A stretch of 64,000 nt of DNA, from contig CAWFPJ010000018.1 of NCBI GenBank assembly GCA_963817515.1, positions 186,001 to 250,000 of the forward strand. Direction: 5' to 3'. Each line of letters opens with the position of its first letter. Position 1 is the stretch's first letter. Below, in pieces: positions 17,903 to 25,254 of the stretch. Position numbers and translations under genes: made by a program. The stretch comes from DATMNI01 sp963817515. GTDB lineage: Bacteria; Acidobacteriota; Terriglobia; Bryobacterales; Bryobacteraceae. The notes under the pieces are model-generated. The model saw nothing but the letters and a program-made list of their open reading frames with translations, made no database searches and was not told the origin of the DNA.

Positions 17903-19075
17903 ATGGCCAGACGGAGAGGGCAGCGGAAAGGCTGGCTGCGCGCGGAGCATGGCTCCTGGTTGCTCACGTACCGGGTCTACGACCAGACGGGCCGAGGACA
18001 CCGGGAGACGGTAACCATCGGGCCGTGTGACGGCTCCGGCAAGTTGACCGAGAAGCAGGCTGAGCGATTCGCCTGGGATCACTACTTGTGTAAAGTGGAC
18101 CAGATCGCGCAGCAACCGCGGGCTCTGATGACCCTCGCGGAGTTCTGGGAAAAGCACTTCAAGCCGTCGGCGCTAGTGCGTCTCAAGAAAAGCAGCCGCG
18201 AGCAGTATTTTAGTCTGTACGCACGGTGGATCGGTCCCGTGATCGGTCGCAAGCGGTTGGCCACCTTGGAGACTGGCGATGTTGAGCAAGTAATAGCGCT
18301 GGCAGTCGAAGGCGGCATGTCGCCAGCCACCGCGAAGCACTGCCGCAAGGTTATATCGGCCATCTACACCCGTGCTAAGAAGTTGCGAATCGCCAGCGGC
18401 GACAACCCCGCATCGTTGGCCGATGTGCCCACACCGGAGCCAGTGCGTGAAAAGCTGGCGCTTTCGGCTGAGAAGATGCGCGCAGTGCTGGTGATGTTGA
18501 CTGAGCCCGTGCGAACCATGGCGCTTACCGCCGTCCTGACTTCGATGAACGTCTCGGAGCTGTGCGGACTTCGTTGGCGCCATGTGAACCTGACGCCGGA
18601 ATGGGCAATGGATGCCGACGCTCTGCCTCCATTTACTTTGGCGGTACGTCAGCATTTCACTCGCGGCGAAGTAGGAAGCCTGAAGACCGGCAACCGCAAG
18701 CGCAACGTTCCACTGCCGGAGGTACTTGTCACGGCACTGGCGAAATTGAAAGCGCGGCCGAAGTTCAACGGGCCGGATGATGTGGTGTTCTGTTCGCGGG
18801 AAGGAACGCCGATCAATGAGAACAACGTGCGCCGGCGATGGTTTAGCAAGATCGCGAAGGAACTGGGCATCTCGCGGCTTTCGTGGCATGTGTTTCGGTA
18901 CTCGCACGCTACGTTTACCGAAAGCATCGGAATGCACGCGCGGGACCGGCAGATGCTCATGGGGCATGGTTCACTGGATCAAACGGACAGATATACCGTT
19001 GAGGACCAAGAACGAATCCGGACCGGCCTGGGGGAAATTGCGGGGATGATTACACGGACGGATCTGGTTCAGTAG
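17903..19075 (+). CDS. Tyrosine integrase of the tRNA-Arg element
   Basis: 390 residues from the ATG at 17903 (M-A-R-R-R-G-Q-R-K-G); an upstream GTG-type start at 17840 is less likely. The N-terminus has an arm-type DNA-binding region and a SAM-like core-binding domain (about 73-165). The catalytic domain shows H329-x-x-R332 in H-V-F-R-Y-S-H, H355 in M-G-H-G-S and Tyr364 in T-D-R-Y-T-V. The position of the first catalytic Arg (normally G-L-R-x-S-E) reads S-M-N-V-S-E, with Asn216. It catalyses recombination between the element and tRNA-Arg, and faces away from the tRNA. Confidence 0.9.
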   Translation: MARRRGQRKGWLRAEHGSWLLTYRVYDQTGRGHRETVTIGPCDGSGKLTEKQAERFAWDHYLCKVDQIAQQPRALMTLAEFWEKHFKPSALVRLKKSSREQYFSLYARWIGPVIGRKRLATLETGDVEQVIALAVEGGMSPATAKHCRKVISAIYTRAKKLRIASGDNPASLADVPTPEPVREKLALSAEKMRAVLVMLTEPVRTMALTAVLTSMNVSELCGLRWRHVNLTPEWAMDADALPPFTLAVRQHFTRGEVGSLKTGNRKRNVPLPEVLVTALAKLKARPKFNGPDDVVFCSREGTPINENNVRRRWFSKIAKELGISRLSWHVFRYSHATFTESIGMHARDRQMLMGHGSLDQTDRYTVEDQERIRTGLGEIAGMITRTDLVQ

Positions 19076-19263
19076 TAGCCAACGTCCCCGTTCAACGTGC
19101 CGGGACAGCTTTCGTTCGTAACCCACCAAAATATTCTTGCCATTCTGGACCGATTTTCGGGTGCAAGATCAAAAGTAGCCGCCTAGCCCGGCCAGGCGAC
19201 AAGTGGGGAAACCCTGCCCCGCTGGCGGCTATTCCACCTTAGGGGATCGCAGAGGGAGCGGCT

Positions 19264-20286
19264 TTGACGCTTGATTCAGATCACAGTTATCCAGAGACTC
19301 GCAGCATCCATTCTTACAGTGGCCCAGCTTTCAATGGGCCCCGGCTTTCGGACTTCTACAAGCGAACCGAATTTGCCCCAAAACCGCCTATTTCTGACTA
19401 TGGCGAATTCTTGCTCGAGCAGATCGCACTCAAACGCGTCAATCCAGTTCGACTCGGCGACGATTGGGATTTTCTATCTCTGGAGGCACTCGCATCACAG
19501 TTGGCAGGCCATCAAATAGATGGCACCAAGCCGCTTTTCGAGCAGTTATGGGCCGCGCTCATCGACTTCGATTCCATACTCTCGCTGATCCACCCGAACC
19601 TACCGGCTGAGGCGATTCAAGATTTTTTGTACTCCACGCAGGTGAAGGAGCATTTGTACGCCATCGCAGAGCGCCTGCGGCCGTTTTACGTTGGTCAGAT
19701 CCCGCCGAACAAGTTGCACGCCTACCCACAGGCTGTTTACAGGATTCGTCAGAGGCTGGTGCCATACATCCAGTTTCTGCGGGCGTATTTGACTGCGGCG
19801 GACGGCAGCGAAATGCCGGCACCGGCGGCGCTCGCACCCGGAATGAGCCAGCCGGCTCACGGAGTAGCAATCCCGCCAGTCGCGGCCTTAGTCGCCGAGG
19901 CGGAATTGCGCTCGCAAGAGCCGAACCATGCGCCTGCTCCTGAATTGCCGAATCCAGCAACGAAATCTGCGAGGAAGAAACGCGGGCCTGATTCGGATGA
20001 CCCTGGCCACATTCGCGTTGCAGAAATCCTGGCGAACCATCCCCAATGGCCTACCGATCCGAAAGGGGCGTGCGCGCTATTAGCAAATCCGCCTGATGGC
20101 GGGCCTGTACCCGACATCTCTCGAAGTTGGCGCAGGACGCACAGGATCGCCGGCTATGCGGACGCCTTCGAGGCAATCGGGAATGAGGGGATCCGTAAGC
20201 ATATAGAGCGGCGGCTGGAGATCGGGAATAACTTGCGGCGTGGGAACTGTCGGAAACTGTCGGAAACTGTCGGAATTTCAAAATAA
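19264..20286 (+). CDS. Unknown element protein, 340 residues
   Basis: Not recognised. It starts at TTG, preceded by a purine-rich GAGGGAGCGG. Residues 40-185 are rich in aromatic residues and helix formers (F-L-Y-S-T-Q-V-K-E-H-L-Y-A-I-A). An Ala/Pro linker (about 190-240) joins a C-terminal basic domain (S-A-R-K-K-R-G-P-D-S-D, then H-I-R-V-A-E-I-L-A-N-H-P). The 3' end contains a tandem 10-bp repeat that is also coding. It lies between the integrase and the Xis/replication genes, so a DNA-handling role is possible but unproved. Confidence 0.65.
   Translation: MTLDSDHSYPETRSIHSYSGPAFNGPRLSDFYKRTEFAPKPPISDYGEFLLEQIALKRVNPVRLGDDWDFLSLEALASQLAGHQIDGTKPLFEQLWAALIDFDSILSLIHPNLPAEAIQDFLYSTQVKEHLYAIAERLRPFYVGQIPPNKLHAYPQAVYRIRQRLVPYIQFLRAYLTAADGSEMPAPAALAPGMSQPAHGVAIPPVAALVAEAELRSQEPNHAPAPELPNPATKSARKKRGPDSDDPGHIRVAEILANHPQWPTDPKGACALLANPPDGGPVPDISRSWRRTHRIAGYADAFEAIGNEGIRKHIERRLEIGNNLRRGNCRKLSETVGISK
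20244..20275 (+). repeat. Iteron-like tandem repeat (GGAAACTGTC)
   Basis: Three tandem copies of a 10-bp unit AACTGTCGGA at the 3' end of the preceding gene. A further GGAAACTGTCG lies at 20358-20368, next to the -10 box of the Xis-like gene. Such repeats near replication genes can be origin iterons or operator sites. Confidence 0.55.
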
Positions 20287-20373
20287 CTCTCGCCACAGTT
20301 AGCAGAACTCAAACCTTACAACAACATAGCTGGCCCTCAGAAGGCAACAGTTTTCTTGGAAACTGTCGCCCGA

Positions 20374-20379
20374 TATAGT
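20374..20379 (+). promoter_or_regulatory. -10 element directly before the Xis-like gene
   Basis: TATAGT lies exactly 6 nt before ATG 20386, so transcription would start at or next to the A of the start codon and give a leaderless mRNA. No ribosome-binding site is visible. The -35 region is poor, and the GGAAACTGTCG repeat sits in the spacer, which suggests control by a repeat-binding protein. Confidence 0.45.
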
Positions 20380-20385
20380 TTTGAC

Positions 20386-20580
20386 ATGGTTGTAGAAAAC
20401 GATCTGTTGACACTCGAAGAGGCGCGGCGAGTTCTTCGCTTCTCCAAGAGCAAGCTTTACATTGAGCGGCGTACGGGACGGCTCCTCTCGAGGCATTTTG
20501 GGCGCCGCGCGGTGCGCATCCATCGGCAGGATCTTGAGCAATACATTCAGGGCGCGGGCACGGCGGTGGCGGCAAGGTGA
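20386..20580 (+). CDS. Excisionase-like HTH (MerR/Xis-type) protein
   Basis: 64 residues from ATG 20386: L-T-L-E-E-A-R-R-V-L-R-F-S-K-S-K-L-Y-I-E-R followed by a wing (G-R-L-L-S-R-H-F-G-R-R-A-V-R-I) and D-L-E-Q-Y-I. This is the compact winged HTH of excisionase-family proteins. It probably directs excision with the integrase or regulates the replication operon. It begins an operon of overlapping genes to about 21783. Confidence 0.8.
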   Translation: MVVENDLLTLEEARRVLRFSKSKLYIERRTGRLLSRHFGRRAVRIHRQDLEQYIQGAGTAVAAR

Positions 20581-20771
20581 AACTTCGGAGTGCGCCACTC
20601 GATGATCTGATGAATGAGATCGACTTTGTGCTCCGTCACGACGGGCGTCGCCTAGCCCGGTTCCTGCTTTGGAGTATAAGGCGTGCGTACCGCGGCCTCT
20701 GCGGGATCATACGGACAATCTTGCGGCTTCCGTGGCGTCGCGACGCTGACAGCGTCCCGGAGGAGCACTGA
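20577..20771 (+). CDS. Small basic protein, unknown
   Basis: 64 residues from GTG, overlapping the previous stop by GTGA. An acidic start (L-D-D-L-M-N-E-I-D) is followed by a strongly basic, amphipathic helix (W-S-I-R-R-A-Y-R-G-L-C-G-I-I-R-T-I-L). No family is recognised. The tight overlap with both neighbours supports it as a real gene. Confidence 0.55.
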   Translation: MKLRSAPLDDLMNEIDFVLRHDGRRLARFLLWSIRRAYRGLCGIIRTILRLPWRRDADSVPEEH

Positions 20772-20944
20772 TGGCTGCTGACTGCACCCGGGCGAACTCA
20801 CGGGCGGGTAATGCCCTACCGTCCATCGAAATAGCGATCGGCGAGGTCTACGCACCAAAGCATTTGGTTATGCAGTGTCCGGAGATTGGGAATGAGCCAT
20901 TTAATCTTCCACCGGACGAACTAGAACGGGCCTGGGGCCAATGA
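20771..20944 (+). CDS. Small acidic protein, unknown
   Basis: 57 residues. The start ATG overlaps the previous stop (TGATG) and the stop overlaps the next start (ATGA). The sequence includes P-S-I-E-I-A-I-G-E-V-Y-A-P-K-H-L-V and ends L-P-P-D-E-L-E-R-A-W-G-Q. No family is recognised. The case rests on operon packing. Confidence 0.5.
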   Translation: MAADCTRANSRAGNALPSIEIAIGEVYAPKHLVMQCPEIGNEPFNLPPDELERAWGQ

Positions 20945-21783
20945 ACACCGTCGATCAATCCGCCGGGTACGTCCGACTGTACCGAAAGCTGCTACAGAGC
21001 CCCATCTGGATACAGCTTTCGCCGGTTGTGCTCAAGGTCGCAGTCTATTTCCTGCTGAGGGCTAATTTCAAACAGGGCCAGTGGTACGACGGGAAGAGAG
21101 TTGTCAACATTCCGGCCGGCAGTTTCATTACCAGTTACGCTCGAACGGCGGCAGCTTGTGGCCTTTCCGTGCAGCAAATCCGGGATGCTTCCGCCCACCT
21201 TTTTCGAACACAGTTCGCAACATACACAAGAACAGAGTGGTGGACGCTCGTAACTGTATTGAATTGGTCGAGTTATCAGGCATCCGCAGATGACGAGGAA
21301 CACAGTGAAGAACACGCAGTCGACCGACCAGAGAACAGGCAGGGAACAACAAATAAGAATGTAAGAAGTAAAGAAGTAAAAACATGCGCATCTGACGAGG
21401 CGCATGAAGATGCCTTTCCCTCGATCGACGAGCTGCTCTTCGAGACCACCGACCCGGGCACACTGTTCCCGGTGGACGGGAAGCCGAAGCCAGCGAAGAC
21501 AGGTCTGACCGAGCAGCAAGAGATTTGGTTCGGTCAGTGGTGGCCGGGATACTGGCGCAAAAAGTCGAAGAAAGAAGCGCGTGAAGCCTTCCGCAAACAC
21601 GTAACGAGTGAAGCCAGATTTCAGCAAGTCATGGCTGCTACGCGTGCCCAGAACCCCGAGATGCTGGAACGCCCACCAGCCAAACGGCCCTACGGTGCCA
21701 CCTGGTTGAACGGCGAAGGGTGGGAAGACGAGATTGAAATGCCTGGGACGGCCAGAAAAGAACCCGTGAGGATGATGGCATGA
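20941..21783 (+). CDS. Phage-type replication initiator / DnaD-like protein
   Basis: 280 residues. The N-terminal winged-helix region (S-A-G-Y-V-R-L-Y-R-K-L-L-Q-S-P-I-W; A-V-Y-F-L-L-R-A-N) is typical of phage replisome organisers. A polar, low-complexity linker (about 115-155) joins a C-terminal helical domain (F-G-Q-W-W-P-G-Y-W-R-K-K-S-K-K-E-A-R-E-A-F) of the kind that contacts helicases. It overlaps the primase-helicase gene by ATGA. It probably binds the element origin and loads the helicase. The family assignment comes from architecture and context. Confidence 0.65.
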   Translation: MNTVDQSAGYVRLYRKLLQSPIWIQLSPVVLKVAVYFLLRANFKQGQWYDGKRVVNIPAGSFITSYARTAAACGLSVQQIRDASAHLFRTQFATYTRTEWWTLVTVLNWSSYQASADDEEHSEEHAVDRPENRQGTTNKNVRSKEVKTCASDEAHEDAFPSIDELLFETTDPGTLFPVDGKPKPAKTGLTEQQEIWFGQWWPGYWRKKSKKEAREAFRKHVTSEARFQQVMAATRAQNPEMLERPPAKRPYGATWLNGEGWEDEIEMPGTARKEPVRMMA

Positions 21784-23210
21784 ATTTTACCCAAACCGAA
21801 GTGCGCGCCTATTACGCCGCCCGAGTGCCGGCGCTGAAGATCACCAGCCAGCGCGAGTGGCGCGGCGGCTGCCCAGTGCATGGCGGCAAAGATCCGAACT
21901 TCACGGTGAATTCTGAAACCGGCCTTGCGCACTGCATGAGCCAATGCGGCCGAGGGTGGGATCTTGTGTCGCTCGAGATGGAACTATTCGGCCTGAACTT
22001 TCCACCGGCGAAGGAGCGCGTGTTCGAGCTGATCGGCCGACCGCGGATGGCTTGGGAAGAGCGAGACGTAGAAGAAATCTACGATTACACCAACGAATCC
22101 GGAGCGCTGTTGTACCAAGTGCTTCGGTATCACGGGAAGTCGTTCCGGCAGCGCCGGCCGGATGGCAACGGCGGCTGGATCTGGGGACTGGGCGATGTGC
22201 AGCGCGTTCCGTTTCAGTTGCCGAAGGTTGTAGCGGCCGACTTCTTGGCCTGTTGCGAAGGCGAGCGCGATGTACTCACGCTGGAGCGCCTGGGTATCGC
22301 AGCAACCTGCAACAGCGGTGGCGCTGGTAACTTCAAGCCGGAGCTGGCTGTGCATTTTGCCGGAAAGTCGGTTGCCATCTTCCCCGACAACGACGATCCT
22401 GGCCGCGAGCATGCCCTGAAGGTGGCTGCGCTACTGGGGCCGGTAGCGAAGTCCGTCAAGGTTGTGGAACTGCCGGGGCTTCCGCTGAAGGGCGACGTAA
22501 GCGACTTCATCATCCGCGGCGGAACGATTGACCAAATCCGTGAGCTCTACAAGACCGCGCAGAAGTGGACGCCGGATTGGGAATTTGCGGTTACCGTGCC
22601 TGACGAGAGCGATCGATACGTTCGGACTCTGGAACAGGAAGTAGAGGCGGCCGGCGGTCTGACGGCATTCTGGAATCTGGCAAAGTTCACCGGCATACCC
22701 ACGCCGTTTCCAAAACTCAACTTCGCGCTCTCTGGTGGGATGCGCAACGGAGAGTTGTACGTCATCGGCGCCAACCAGGGTGCAGGCAAGACGTCGCTAG
22801 CACTCCAATTCGCGAACGCCGCCAGCGGTGCAGGCTATGGCGTGCTGCTCTTCTCGATGGAGATGGGATGGAGTGCGGTATTCCAGCGGATGGCCGCAAT
22901 CGAGGCACAGGTCGATCTGGCGGCCTTCAGGGAGGCCCAGCGCAAGCACCGGGAGCCTACCGAGGATCGTTTCCGCCTTAGCCGCGCCACGGGCGAAATT
23001 GCAGCCAGGAAGGTGCTGGTATCAACGAAATCGGCGATCACTCCGGAATACATCGTTGCCGAGACGAAGCGCCTGGCAAAACGTGGCGCCGTCGATTTGG
23101 TAATCGTCGACCACATGCAACTGATGGGAGCGGATCAAGGCACCCGCGGCGACTACGAAAAGTTCACTGCAATCTCTCGCGGGCCTCAAAGCAGACAGCT
23201 GTGGAAGTGA
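21780..23210 (+). CDS. Primase-helicase: CHC2 zinc finger, TOPRIM and DnaB-like ATPase (frameshifted near the end)
   Basis: The N-terminus has a primase zinc finger with C31, H34, C52 and C56. The TOPRIM part shows C-E-G-E-R-D-V and F-P-D-N-D-D-P-G-R. The RecA-like helicase domain has Walker A G-A-N-Q-G-A-G-K-T-S (about 325) and Walker B L-V-I-V-D-H-M-Q-L (about 440). This gp4/TWINKLE-like fusion would prime and unwind DNA at the fork. Coding breaks near 23185: the expected S-R-G-L-K-A-x-A-V-E-V-N-V-P needs a net shift of -1 (two small insertions or one deletion). Confidence 0.8.
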   Translation: MNFTQTEVRAYYAARVPALKITSQREWRGGCPVHGGKDPNFTVNSETGLAHCMSQCGRGWDLVSLEMELFGLNFPPAKERVFELIGRPRMAWEERDVEEIYDYTNESGALLYQVLRYHGKSFRQRRPDGNGGWIWGLGDVQRVPFQLPKVVAADFLACCEGERDVLTLERLGIAATCNSGGAGNFKPELAVHFAGKSVAIFPDNDDPGREHALKVAALLGPVAKSVKVVELPGLPLKGDVSDFIIRGGTIDQIRELYKTAQKWTPDWEFAVTVPDESDRYVRTLEQEVEAAGGLTAFWNLAKFTGIPTPFPKLNFALSGGMRNGELYVIGANQGAGKTSLALQFANAASGAGYGVLLFSMEMGWSAVFQRMAAIEAQVDLAAFREAQRKHREPTEDRFRLSRATGEIAARKVLVSTKSAITPEYIVAETKRLAKRGAVDLVIVDHMQLMGADQGTRGDYEKFTAISRGPQSRQLWK

Positions 23211-23533
23211 ACGTTCCGCTCCTGCTAGTTTCGCAGACCAGTCGGGCAAATTCACGGGAACGCCGCACTGAGTTGGATGTGAGCGACCTACGCGGATCTG
23301 GGGCGATCGAGGAAGACGCCGCGGCGGTGTTTCTTCTGTTCGAAGACCACGAAGACGCTGAAACCGCGCGGTCAGTCGATGGCGGTAGGCGCTACACGAA
23401 GGGACCAGTGAAGGCATTTCTGAAACTTGGGAAAAACCGCTATGGCGAGCAAGGGCGTTGCTATTCACTCTTGCACTACAAAGGCGAGACGCGGTTTGAA
23501 ATGGCCGATACCGGAGACGTCGATGCGGAATAG
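23201..23533 (+). CDS. C-terminal end of the primase-helicase (after frameshift)
   Basis: It carries the last DnaB-type motifs: V-N-V-P-L-L-L-V-S-Q-T-S-R, D-L-R-G-S-G-A-I-E-E-D-A-A-A-V-F and an arginine-finger-like K-N-R-Y-G-E. These follow directly from motif Walker B of the preceding frame, so both were one gene of about 584 residues. Alone it has no ATP-binding site. Confidence 0.75.
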   Translation: MEVNVPLLLVSQTSRANSRERRTELDVSDLRGSGAIEEDAAAVFLLFEDHEDAETARSVDGGRRYTKGPVKAFLKLGKNRYGEQGRCYSLLHYKGETRFEMADTGDVDAE

Positions 23534-23705
23534 CACGATCAGTCGGGATGCCGAAGCTCAGGCCAACCTAGAGGCCGCTCGCATCATTGCGGGGGATTCC
23601 TCGTACCAGGGTGTGATCCGTGAATGGGCGGAGTTGGTGTTGAGAAATGCTGCCGAAGTGAAGGACGAAGATGTGGGTCCGTTGTTCAGGCAGCGAGTGG
23701 CTTGA
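23523..23705 (+). CDS. Small helical protein, unknown
   Basis: 60 residues from ATG 23523, overlapping the end of the helicase gene. It is rich in Ala and Glu (A-E-A-Q-A-N-L-E-A-A-R-I-I-A; E-W-A-E-L-V-L-R-N-A-A-E-V). No family is recognised. Position and codon pattern support it as a real gene. Confidence 0.55.
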   Translation: MRNSTISRDAEAQANLEAARIIAGDSSYQGVIREWAELVLRNAAEVKDEDVGPLFRQRVA

Positions 23706-23784
23706 AGGCAAGTGGGATGGAAGTGGAATGACCGCGGAAGGTCGGGTGACAAGTGGAATTCAGCGAATCGGAGGCTGCAAGTTC

Positions 23785-24123
23785 ATGAAAAGTATCGAGA
23801 TTGGAAGTGGAACGGCAAGTGGGAAGGGAGTATTTCACGGTCGCCGCTGCGATCCATCAACAGCTCCGCGGTGTGGCGCCAAAACGCGAGCTGGTACGCC
23901 ATGCAAACGAGCTGCTGAGCGGAATCCGCAGACCGGGCGTCGGGTCCGCTGCCGGCTTCACGGTGGTTTAAGCACTGGCGCGCGAACAGTGGAGGGCCGT
24001 GCGCGGAATGTAGCAGCAATCCTCCGTCACGGACGCTACACCAAGGCTGCAAAGGCAGCACGAGCCGCAATGCGCGTGCAGTTGGCGAACCTGAAAGCCA
24101 AAAACAAGGGGATGGGTAAGTGA
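23785..24123 (+). CDS. Phage-type HGG-motif zinc-binding protein
   Basis: 112 residues from ATG 23785; the frame is open further upstream without a good start. The motif C-G-A-K-T-R-A-G-T-P-C-K-R, then C-R-L-H-G-G-L-S-T-G-A-R-T, is a small family common in phages and integrated elements (from memory), with Cys and His suited to metal binding. Its role is unknown. The stop overlaps the next start by GTGA. Confidence 0.7.
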   Translation: MKSIEIGSGTASGKGVFHGRRCDPSTAPRCGAKTRAGTPCKRAAERNPQTGRRVRCRLHGGLSTGARTVEGRARNVAAILRHGRYTKAAKAARAAMRVQLANLKAKNKGMGK

Positions 24124-24725
24124 CGATCCGATGCGGTGTCTGTAAATTGCCTCTGGAGAAGCGGGAGGCTGTAGAAGCGGCGTTGGGTGGAGACATCGCG
24201 CTGGCTGAAATCGCAGCCACAAGCGGGATCAGTGCCAGCAGTCTCAGCCGGCACGCCACGCGGCACATGAAGAATCAGGCACAGCCCCGGGTAACCAAAC
24301 CGGCAGTCACAAAGCTTCCCGCTAGGCCACTGGTACCTGTGACTCAAGCCGAAGTACCTGCGGAACCGCTCGCCGTCACTGACAGCCTCCCTGCGCCAAC
24401 GAAAGACTGCCTGATGAACCGCCTCGAGCTGCTGTGGAATGAATCGCTGGCAGGACTGGAAGCGGCGAAGGAGTCCGTCGTGCTGACTAAGTCCGATGGT
24501 TCTCGCCTTGAGGTTCCGGGCGACCTGAGAAGCCGCGCCGCCTTCATCCGCGAGGGGCGTTCTGTGCTCGAAATACTTGGTCTGGCATCTGGAGAACTAG
24601 GCGCCGCCACGGCCGCGCCTCCACCGGCCGTCGTGAGAATCATTGCCATCCCCAGGCATGGGCAGCCGTCAGCGCTTGCGATTGAAGCGACCGGAGCGAA
24701 CGTTGTCATCGAGGAGGGGGAATGA
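24120..24725 (+). CDS. HTH protein with CxxC knuckle, possibly terminase-small-subunit-like
   Basis: 201 residues. I-R-C-G-V-C-K-L-P-L at the start, then an HTH (I-A-L-A-E-I-A-A-T-S-G-I-S-A-S-S-L-S-R-H), a Pro/Ala linker and a helical C-terminal region (L-L-W-N-E-S-L-A-G-L-E-A-A-K-E). The design recalls phage small terminases and other target-DNA binders, but no large terminase gene follows. Treat the terminase idea as a guess. Confidence 0.55.
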   Translation: MTIRCGVCKLPLEKREAVEAALGGDIALAEIAATSGISASSLSRHATRHMKNQAQPRVTKPAVTKLPARPLVPVTQAEVPAEPLAVTDSLPAPTKDCLMNRLELLWNESLAGLEAAKESVVLTKSDGSRLEVPGDLRSRAAFIREGRSVLEILGLASGELGAATAAPPPAVVRIIAIPRHGQPSALAIEATGANVVIEEGE

Positions 24726-24738
24726 TTTGGACTGCCGT

Positions 24739-24972
24739 ATGGCCGCGCCGCCTGCGTATGGCTTGGAAGTACTCATCGTCTGCCCGTCGACAGGTGGGTA
24801 CGTATTCACAGGCTGGAGGATTCGGCCGGAATGGCTGCGTTACCCCAGATTCTGCGGGATACACGTCGGCTGCGATCACTGCGGAGGAATCCATGAGTTC
24901 TATGCGTCCGATGTGTTCTTCTCGGCTCTTGACTGTCTGCTCGCAACGCCGACCACGAGCAGCGTCCAGTAG
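24739..24972 (+). CDS. Small zinc-ribbon-like protein
   Basis: 77 residues from ATG 24739. L-I-V-C-P-S-T-G-G-Y-V-F-T-G-W-R-I and V-G-C-D-H-C-G-G-I-H-E-F place a Cys near the N-terminus and C-x-x-C later. Several phage and soil-bacterial proteins have this short one-ribbon design. Function unknown. The 282 bp after it contain only a weak 69-residue frame (25018-25227) that I do not support. Confidence 0.6.
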   Translation: MAAPPAYGLEVLIVCPSTGGYVFTGWRIRPEWLRYPRFCGIHVGCDHCGGIHEFYASDVFFSALDCLLATPTTSSVQ

Positions 24973-25254
24973 CCCGGCACCCCTGCCGACAGGCCCGAAT
25001 CTGAGTTGCGATAAAGAGTGTTGACGGAGACCAGCATGGAGCTGTGCCCCCGCTTTTTGATTTTGAAATCGCGAGCGAGCGACGCGCGGTTGGTGCTGGC
25101 CGGCGATGATTTTCGAACCGCGCCAATGGCAAATCGGACGACCCCCCGTACACCCCTTTTTGACTTTGGGTCCTCCGGTGTCGCTAGTCGCGGATATTCC
25201 ACGCATACGTACCCGCTGTTTTTCTGAAATCGAAACCCACAAAGGAGCAAACGA

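Noticed and set aside
20244..20275. CRISPR-like array
   Set aside because: Period is 10 bp without spacers and no cas genes are near.
24120..24725. Firm call of terminase small subunit
   Set aside because: The HTH design fits, but no large terminase follows and the sequence motif is too weak.
25018..25227. 69-residue plus-strand frame in the gap before the Pro/Ala-rich gene
   Set aside because: No ribosome site, odd composition, no family; the gap may rather hold a promoter.
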